Assembly: GCA_023299965.1 (NCBI GenBank)
Contig: JALZVN010000134.1
Location: 1-5,767 of the forward strand
DNA length: 5,767 bases
Direction: 5' to 3'
Origin: Saprospiraceae bacterium
GTDB lineage: Bacteria > Bacteroidota > Bacteroidia > Chitinophagales > Saprospiraceae
Part shown: one piece after another, positions 1-5,767 of the stretch
Layout: every line of letters begins with the position of its first letter
Position numbering within the stretch: the first letter of the stretch is position 1
The notes under the pieces: model-generated
Seen by the model: the letters and a program-made list of their open reading frames with translations, nothing else
The model's database searches: none
What the model was told of the DNA's origin: nothing
Position numbers and translations under genes: made by a program

Positions 1-168
1 ACCTGCTGCAGTCAAACCTGCTGGTGCGAAATCTTCAATTACAATGTTACTTGCTGATACTGAACCTTGATTAAATACTGTGATTGTAAATGTGATGTCC
101 TCGCCAGGATATACTCGTGCATCTTCTCCTTCAGCCAACATCTTAGTTAATGCTAAATCAAAGATTTC
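1..168 (-). repeat. Repeat R14, partial (N-terminal part of a class A unit)
   Basis: Residues 1867-1922. It opens EIFDLALTKMLAEGEDARVY, continues PGEDITFTITVFNQGSV and stops at IEDFAPAGLTAAG at the window edge. Only a handful of residues differ from R12, so a further class A unit continues beyond position 1. Confidence 0.86.
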
Positions 169-3100
169 AACAAATACATTCTCTGGATCATTATCATCTT
201 CATCTCCTCCTTCATTATCAACTGTGTCATCCGTTGCTGAATCTACAATACCTCCTGCGTCATTCGTGAAGTCATCATCTGGAGTAGAATCAATATCCGT
301 TGGATTTCCTCCAAACTCATCTTGAGCTGAGCTAATCTCTTCTTTGATTACTAACTCACCCGCTTCTGTGATATCATCACCTACTACGAATTCAAGAATT
401 TCCATTACCATCTCTCCTGGAGCCAATGGTCCAGCAAAGTTGATTGTTCCCATATTAGCTATTCCATCTACTGATGTTAAACCATCTGGAATCATCAATG
501 TAACATCGATATTCTCAGCAGTAGCAGTTCCTTGATTGAATACTGTTACTTTGAAGGAAACAGTTTCGCCTGGGAATACTCTGTCATCTTCTCCTGGTGC
601 TAATGTAATGTTTGATGCTAAATCAAAGATTTCAACTTCAACTTCTTCACCATCATTATCATCTTCATCATTTACGCCATCATCATTGATCTCATCATTT
701 TCAAATGGATCGTTATTTGGATTATCATCTCCTACAGAGTCTATATCATCAGGAGTATCTCCATTTTCATCTTCAGCACTTTGAATTTCAGCAATGTTAT
801 TCAATGTACCTGCTACATCAGCAGTTACTGTGAACGTTACATCAATTGATTCTTCTGAACCTGGTGCTATAGGACCAGCAACTGTTAAAGTAGAACCACC
901 TACTGCAGTCAAACCTGCTGGTGCGAAATCTTCGATTACAATGTTATTTGCTGGTACTGTACCTTGGTTAAATACAGTAATCGTAAATGTGATGTCCTCT
1001 CCAGGGTATACACGAGCATCTTCTCCTTCAGCTAACACTTTAATTAATGCTAAATCAAAAATCTCAACATTTATATCCTCTGGATCTGAATCATCTTCAT
1101 CATTTGTACCATCTCCATCAATATTATCATCCTCATTCGGATCATTTGGAGTACCACCTGCATCATTACCTTCTATAGTATCAGGAGTAGAATCTAAATC
1201 AGGTACGTTGTTACCTAATTCATCTTCTGCTGCACTTATTTCAGCAACGTTAACAAGGTTGCCCGCAGCTGCATTAGCATCTACAGTAAAGGTAATATCC
1301 ATAGATGCGCTTGCACCTGGAGCAATAGTTCCTGGTAATGTAGCAGTTGCTACTGCACCATTTCCAGACCATGCTGCATCATTCAAGATAAGTCCTGTTG
1401 GAATGAAATCTGTGATTTCAACATTTTGAGCAGGAACTGAACCTTGATTGAATACTTGGATTGTAAATGTTACATCCTCGCCGACATATACTCTATCATC
1501 TTCTCCATCAGCCAATGTCTTGATTAACGCTAAATCGAATACTTGGATTTCGAAATCTTCAGGATCACTATCATCTTCGTCTCCTCCTCCGTTATCGATT
1601 TCGTCATCTACAGTAGAATCGTTATCAGGATCGCTATCTGGTGTACTATCATTGTCATCAGGAGTGTTTCCATTTTCATCCTCTGCTGACTGAATTTCAG
1701 CATTATTGTTTGTAGCGCCTGGTGTAGCGTCTGCATCAACAGTAAATGCAATCGATACTAAAGTTGAAGCACCTGGTGCAATTGGTCCAGCAATTGTCAT
1801 AGAAGCAAGACCTCCATTTTCAGACCAGTTTGCATCATTTAATGTTAATCCAGCCGGCACAAAATCAGCTACTTCAATATTTGAAGCCGCGACAGTTCCT
1901 TGGTTGAATACTTCAATCTCGAAAACAATATCTTGACCTGGGAATACTCTTTCTGCTTGTCCAGCAGCTAGCGACTTTCTCAAAGCAAGATCAAAGATTT
2001 CAACATTGATATCTTCTGGATCTTCATCATCCTCATCAACAGTTCCATCATCATTTACATTGTCATCTTCATTAGCGTCGTTTGGTGTACCACCATTATC
2101 ATTACCTAAAATATCATCAGCGGTAGAATCATTATCTACAACATCATCATTTCCTAAATCATCAGAAGCCTCAGAAATTTCAGCTCTGTTAACTAAGTTA
2201 GCAGCAGCATCAGTAGCGTCAACAACAAATGTTATATCTACACTTGTGCTAGCCCCCGCAGCTAAAGTACCTGGCAATGTTATAGAAGCTGTCGCTCCAT
2301 TATCTGTCCAAGCAGCATCAGTCAATGTCAATCCAGCTGGGATGTAATCTGTAACAACTACAGATTGTGCATCTACAGAACCTTGATTAAATACATTAAT
2401 AGTAAAGGTGATACTTTCTCCAGGGAATACTGTATCGTCTTCTCCTGCAGCTAATACTTTGTTTAATGCTAAATCGAAAATTTGAATATCAACATCTTCG
2501 ACATCATTATCATCTTCATCTCCATTTTCATTATCCACTGCATCATCCTCGGTAGGATCATTATTTGGATCATTGTCAGGAGTACTATCATTATCATTAG
2601 GGTTGTTACCCTCATCATCTTCAGCTGACTGAATCTCAACAATATTTGTTGCTATTCCAGTTGCAGCATTTGCGTCTACAGTAAATTCTATTTGTACAAC
2701 TTCAGTTGCACCTGGAGCAACAGGACCAGCAATAGTCAATGTTGTTGAACCAACAGCTGTTAAGCCATTTGGTGCAAAGTCTTCAATTACTACATCGTTT
2801 GCAGGTACAGTTCCTTGGTTAAATACCGTAACGTCAAATACTACAGTTTGACCAGGGTAAACTCTTTCACTTTGACCATCAGCAAGCGTCTTAGTAACAG
2901 CTAAATCAAATAACTGTGGATCAAGAGGCTCATCATCAGAATCATCCTCATCTTCAGGATCGTTATTTGGATCAGTATCAGGCGTACTGTCGTTATCATC
3001 AGGGCTATTACCCTCATCATCCATTGCTTCACTTATTTCAGCAATATTTACAACATCTTGTCCCACACATGCTTCTGTCACAGTTACTGTTAAATTCACA

Positions 3101-5767
3101 GTGGTCATATCACCAGCTGCTAATGAAGCGATTGTTGTTTCAACATTTCCTCCATTTGCTGTCCAGTTTGCATCATTCAATGTCAAACAAGCAGGTAAGA
3201 AATCTGTAACTACAATATTTTCTGCAGCAACTGTTCCTTCATTAGTAACAGTTATAGCAAATGTTACATCTTCACCTGGATATACTCTCGCATTTTCACC
3301 TTCAGCTAAGTCTTTAGTAAGTGCAAGGTCAAAGATTTCTAATTCAACTTCTTCTAAATCAGCATCATCTTCATCTCCACCTGCATTATCAACTTCATCA
3401 TTTACTTCAGTATCATTTGAATCATCTGTATCTGGAGTACTATCGAGATCATTTGGCATATTACCTTGATCATCAACAAAATCACTTATCTCAGCTCTGT
3501 TCACTAAAGTAGCTGCAGCATCAGCTGCATCAACAGTAAATGTAACTGTTAGTACTTCAGAAGCACCAGGAGCTAGAGGTCCTGCGATTGTTAAAGTAGA
3601 TGGTCCATCAATAGATAAGCCAGCTGGCACATAATCAGTAACTTCTATACCAGAAGCTGAAACTGTACCTTGATTAATCACAGTAATATCAAAACTTACT
3701 GTCTCCCCTGGGAACACTCTTGTATTCTGTCCTTCAGATAAAGTCTTAATTAATGCTAAATCGAAAATTTCTAAGAATACATTTTCTGGATCCGCATCAT
3801 CTTCGTCTCCACCTTCATTATTTATAGTGTCATCCGTAGCTGAATCTACGATACCTCCAGCGTCATTTGTAAAGTCAGCATCTGGTGTAGAATCAATATC
3901 AGTTGGATTATCTCCAAATAAATCTTGAGCACTGCTAATTTCTTCTTTGATAATCAATTCAGCAGCTTCAGTTACATCTGTATCAACTGTGAATTCGACA
4001 ATTTGCATTTCCATTGCTCCTGGAGCTAAAGGTCCAGCAAATGTGATAGTGCCCATATTTGGAATACCATCCACAGAAGTTAATCCATCAGGAATCATTA
4101 AGGTTACTTCGATATTCTCTGCAGTAGCTGTTCCTTGATTAAATACGGTAACTTTAAATGCAACCGTTTCACCAGGATATACTCTGTCATCTTCACCTGG
4201 AGCTAATGTAATATTAGAAGCAAGATCGAAGATCTCAACATTAACTGGCTCAATATCATCATCATCTTCGTCACCATTCTCACCATCAACTGCGTCATTT
4301 TCAGTTGTATCATTATCAGGATTTGTATCTGGTGTAGAATCAACATCTTCAGGGTTTTCTCCTAAATCATCTTCTGCACTTGCGATCTCAGCTCCATTTT
4401 CCAATGTACCAGCTTCAGTTGCGCTTACAGTAAACGAAATATCAACTGATTCACTAGCACCTGGCGCAATTGGTCCAGCTATGTTTAATGTTGTTGGTCC
4501 AACTGGATCCAAACCTGCAGGAACATAGTCTGTAATAACGATATCACTCGCTGCTACTGTTCCTTGGTTAATTACTTCTATCGTAAATGTAACTGTCTCA
4601 CCTGGGTATACTGTAGCATCTTCTCCGTCAGCAAGTGTCTTGATAAGCGCTAAATCGAAGATCTCTAAGAATACGTTTTCTGGATCATTATCATCTTCAT
4701 CAAATGGTGCAGTTTCGTTTACTTCATCATCAGTTGGTGTATCAACTAAACCACCAGCATCATTTGTAAAGTCATCATCTGGAGTAGAATCAATATCCGT
4801 TGGCATTCCACCTAGGTCGTCTACAAAATCAGTAATTTCTTCTTTAATAATTAATTCAGAAGCTGCAGTAGCATCTGCATCAACCACAAATTCTAAAATT
4901 TGCATTTCCATTGCTCCTGGAGCAATCGGTCCGTCAAATGTAATCGTACCCATATTAGGAATACCATCAACAGAAGTCAATCCTGCAGGTATCATTAGTG
5001 TTACTTCTACATCTTCAGCAGCAACTGTTCCTTGGTTGAATACTGTAACCTTAAATCCTACAGTTTCACCTGGGTAAACTCTATCGTCTTCACCTGGAGC
5101 TAAAGTAATATTAGAAGCCAAATCAAAGATCTCAACATCAACAGGTTCGATATCATCATCATCTTCATCTCCACTCTCATTATCGATAGCGTTATCTTCA
5201 GTAGGATCATTACTAGGATCATCATCTGAAGTAGAATCTATATCTTCTGGAGATTCATTTAAATCATCATTTGCTCCAGTAATTTCTGCACCATTTTCAA
5301 TAGTACCTTGAGCATCTGCAGTAACTGTAAATGAGATTTCTACAGATTCACTTGCACCTGGTGCAATAGGACCTGTAATAGTCAAATCAGTTGAACCATT
5401 TGCAGTTAAACCAGCAGGTACATAATCAACAATTGTGATGTTGCTTGCAGGTACACTTCCTTGGTTAAATACCTCAATATTAAATGTTACTGTTTCACCA
5501 GGATATACTCTTGAATCTTCACCAGCAGCTAAAGTCTTTCTTAATGCTAAATCAAAGATTTCTAGGAATACGTTTTCTGGATCATTATCATCTTCATCTC
5601 CATTTTCATTATCTACTGTATCATCCGTATTTGAATCTACAACACCTCCAGCGTCATTTGTAAAGTTGTCATCTGGAGTAGAATCAATATCAGTTGGTCT
5701 ATCACCAAACTCATCCGTTGCATCACTAATCTCTTCTTTGATGATTAGTTCTTGAGCAGATGTAACA
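1..5767 (-). CDS. Giant acidic DUF11-type repeat protein, internal fragment (probable secreted or surface adhesin)
   Basis: Codons run from 5766 down to 1 and give 1,922 residues without a stop; both ends of the gene lie outside the window. The product is about 14 tandem units, each a beta-rich domain followed by an Asp/Glu-rich linker. Recurrent motifs are EIFDLAL, LA-x-GED, RVYPGE, VFNQG, PAGLT, GPIAPGA, FTVDA and DSTPD. These fit the DUF11 / conserved-repeat (Ig-like beta-sandwich) family known from very large exported bacterial proteins; I infer that assignment from motifs alone. Composition is strongly acidic, with usually only one to three Lys/Arg per unit. There are only two cysteines (residues 860 and 900) and four tryptophans (868, 1153, 1314, 1466). 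No signal peptide, membrane segment, LPxTG anchor or type IX secretion C-terminal domain is visible, but those would lie outside the window. A surface adhesin, stalk or matrix role is inferred. An enzymatic role is unlikely for this segment, although a catalytic or ligand-binding domain could sit beyond either edge. Confidence 0.93.
169..633 (-). repeat. Repeat R13, class B (155 aa)
   Basis: Residues 1712-1866. It has the class B opening SNITLAPGEDDRVFPGE, then VTLMIPDGLTSVDGIANMG, GEMVMEILEFVV and ELVIKEEISSAQDEFGG. The linker TDIDSTPDDDFTNDAGG is followed by NEGGDEDDNDPENVFV. It restores the A-B alternation with R12 and R14. Confidence 0.88.
634..1065 (-). repeat. Repeat R12, class A (144 aa)
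   Basis: Residues 1568-1711. It opens EIFDLALIKVLAEGEDARVY and has VFNQGTVPANNIVIEDFAPA, LTVAGPIAPGSEESIDVTF and NNIAEIQSAEDENGDTPDD. The linker reads DSVGDDNPNNDPF, breaking the usual DSTPD, and ends NDDGVNDEDDNDGEEVEV. It is nearly the same as R14, 897 bp away, over the shared part. Confidence 0.88.
1066..1545 (-). repeat. Repeat R11, class C with long linker (160 aa)
   Basis: Residues 1408-1567. It opens QVFDLALIKTLADGEDDRVY. The usual YPGE motif is YVGE here, the only such change seen in the array. It has FIPTGLILNDAAW, TLPGTIAPGASASMDITF and LVNVAEISAAEDELGNN. The linker repeats GGTPND and contains DNIDGDGTNDEDD (1090-1128), which resembles a thrombospondin type 3 calcium-binding stretch. 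Confidence 0.87.
1546..2001 (-). repeat. Repeat R10, class C with short linker (152 aa)
   Basis: Residues 1256-1407. It opens EIFDLALRKSLAAGQAERVF and has FVPAGLTLNDANWSENGG. It then switches to the class A style MTIAGPIAPGASTLVSIAF. The edge is NNNAEIQSAEDENGNTPDD and the linker has the short form ending GGGDEDDSDPEDFEI. It looks like a mosaic of a class C front and a class A back. Confidence 0.86.
2002..2484 (-). repeat. Repeat R9, class C with long linker (161 aa, longest unit)
   Basis: Residues 1095-1255. It opens QIFDLALNKVLAAGEDDTVF and again lacks the Arg before VFPGE. It contains DYIPAGLTLTDAAW, TLPGTLAAGASTSVDITF and LVNRAEIS. The long linker carries GNDNGGTPNDANEDDN followed by NDDGTVDEDDEDPEDINV, a layout shared only with R11. 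Confidence 0.87.
2485..2916 (-). repeat. Repeat R8, class A (144 aa)
   Basis: Residues 951-1094. It opens QLFDLAVTKTLADGQSERVY, with Gln for Glu and Val for the last Leu of FDLAL. It has VFNQGTVPANDVVIEDFAPN and LTIAGPVAPGATEVVQIEF. The edge reads TNIVEIQSAEDDEGNNPND. Its IEDFAP segment links it to R12 and R14. Confidence 0.86.
2917..3339 (-). repeat. Repeat R7, class C with the only cysteine pair (141 aa, shortest complete unit)
   Basis: Residues 810-950. It opens EIFDLALTKDLAEGENARVY, has VTNEGTV where VFNQG is usual, then DFLPACLTLNDANW. The Gly of PAGL is replaced by Cys860 (3187-3189). Cys900 (3067-3069) follows in TEACVGQD, 40 residues later. The pair probably forms an intradomain disulphide, which would imply an oxidising, extracytoplasmic location. 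The linker is short and ends EDEDDSDDEPLDP. Confidence 0.88.
3340..3771 (-). repeat. Repeat R6, class A variant (144 aa)
   Basis: Residues 666-809. It opens EIFDLALIKTLSEGQNTRVF, with GQNT in place of GED. It carries VINQGTVSASGIEVTDYVPA and then IAGPLAPGASEVLTVTFTV. It ends LVNRAEISDFVDDQGNMPND, an edge shared in part with class C R9. The A-B alternation stops after this unit, because a class B unit does not follow. Confidence 0.86.
3772..4236 (-). repeat. Repeat R5, class B (155 aa)
   Basis: Residues 511-665. It has the class B signature: FDLASNITLAPGEDDRVYPG, VTLMIPDGLTSVDGIPNMG, GAMEMQIVEFTV and ELIIKEEI. The linker is TDIDSTPDADFTNDAGG followed by NNEGGDEDDADPENVFL. It pairs with R4 over 894 bp and resembles R13 most closely around the core and ISSAQD stretch. 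Confidence 0.88.
4237..4665 (-). repeat. Repeat R4, class A (143 aa)
   Basis: Residues 368-510. It opens with EIFDLALIKTLADGED and reads ATVYPGE where most units have RVYPGE, so the usual Arg is missing. It carries VINQGTV, DYVPAGLD and NIAGPIAPGASESVDISFTV, and ends NGAEIASAEDDLGENPED. It is closest to R2, in the same position of the A-B pair. Confidence 0.88.
4666..5133 (-). repeat. Repeat R3, class B (156 aa)
   Basis: Residues 212-367. The opening changes to EIFDLASNITLAPGEDDRVY, losing the Lys of class A. The core has VTLMIPAGLTSVDGIPNMG, then GAMEMQILEFVV and ELIIKEEI. The linker (4666-4833, 56 residues) includes TDIDSTPDDDFTNDAGG. Its tail reads NETAPFDEDDNDPE instead of the usual N-x-GDEDD form. 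Confidence 0.88.
5134..5562 (-). repeat. Repeat R2, class A (143 aa)
   Basis: Residues 69-211. It opens with EIFDLALRKTLAAGEDSRVY and carries VFNQGSV, DYVPAGLT, GPIAPGASESVEISFTV and NGAEI. The linker (5134-5280, 49 residues) has 22 Asp/Glu and no Lys or Arg. It is the first half of the 897-bp A-B pair with R3. Confidence 0.88.
5563..5766 (-). repeat. Repeat R1, partial (C-terminal end of a class B unit)
   Basis: These are residues 1-68 of the fragment. It begins just before ELIIKEEI, the class B edge strand, and continues with TDIDSTPDDNFTNDAGG and the acidic tail NGDEDDNDPENVFL. Its linker matches those of R3, R5 and R13, so the upstream missing part should be a class B core. Confidence 0.85.

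Noticed and set aside
1066..1215. RTX calcium-binding nonapeptide repeats.
   Set aside because: The Asp/Gly-rich linkers lack the GGxGxDxUx nonapeptide pattern. The nearest resemblance is to thrombospondin type 3 loops.
794..1429. A 211-codon plus-strand open frame encoding a Ser/Pro/Ala-rich product, with similar shorter ones at 80-325, 344-535, 536-784, 1448-1693, 3947-4138, 4640-5077 and 5435-5755.
   Set aside because: All lie in one plus-strand frame antisense to the repeat gene and recur at the same place in each unit. For example, SSPGYTRASSPSAN is the antisense of the GEDARVYPGED region. Asp, Glu and Gly codons read antisense out of phase give Ser and Pro, so these are shadows of the real gene.
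2916..3512. His/Gln/Leu-rich plus-strand open frames (2916-3209 and 3321-3512).
   Set aside because: The composition is what the opposite strand of GAT/GAA-rich coding sequence gives in that frame. They interrupt no unit, have no recognisable domain, and overlap each other's antisense shadows.
5134..5190. ATC/ATCATC trinucleotide runs that look like microsatellites.
   Set aside because: They are the complement of GAT codons for Asp in the acidic linkers, are mixed with GAA and GAC codons, and recur at the same place in every unit. This is coding composition, not a separate repeat tract.
1..5767. A CRISPR array or intergenic satellite, suggested by regular repetition.
   Set aside because: The period is 423-483 bp, the whole sequence is in frame without stops, and similarity is higher at protein than at DNA level. 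There are no short direct repeats with unique spacers.
1..5767. Promoters, ribosome binding sites or terminators.
   Set aside because: The window is entirely internal coding sequence. AT-rich matches exist, but none has a gene boundary to support it.

Overview
The window lies entirely inside one very large protein-coding gene on the minus strand. In the frame whose codons run from 5766 down to 1 there is no stop in 1,922 consecutive codons, which I checked line by line. Neither the start nor the end of the gene is present. No second gene, RNA gene, promoter or terminator can be supported.

The protein is a tandem array of about 14 related units: 12 complete ones of 141-161 residues and a partial one at each edge. 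Each unit opens with a motif like EIFDLAL-x-K-x-LA-x-GED, followed by RVYPGE-x-V-x-F and V-x-VFNQG. A beta-rich domain of roughly 95-105 residues follows, containing PAGLT, GPIAPGA and FTVDA and ending in AEI or KEEI. The unit then closes with a strongly acidic linker of about 40-60 residues (IDSTPD...ND...DN..GDEDD.DPE). This matches the DUF11 / 'conserved repeat domain' type of Ig-like repeat found in giant secreted or surface proteins. The family name is my recognition from motifs, not a search result.

Reading from the N-terminal side (high coordinates), I number the units R1-R14. Three classes are visible. Class A is short (about 143-144 aa) with a generic DUF11 core: R2, R4, R6, R8, R12, R14. 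Class B is about 155 aa, with a Met-containing core and an ELIIKEEI edge: R1 (end only), R3, R5, R13. Class C has LNDANW or a variant after the PAGL motif, with the only tryptophans in the window: R7, R9, R10, R11. A and B units form A-B pairs with an 894-897 bp period on both flanks. The middle (R6-R11) breaks that order.

The AT-rich DNA, the IFDLAL/VFNQG-style DUF11 units and the giant acidic repeat architecture suggest a member of the Bacteroidota, perhaps a marine or Saprospirales-like lineage. This is inference. The likely role is a long extracellular adhesin or matrix protein, possibly stiffened by Ca2+ bound to the acidic linkers. No binding domain, signal peptide, secretion signal or neighbouring gene is present to test that. 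I see one giant structural gene here, not a multi-gene system.
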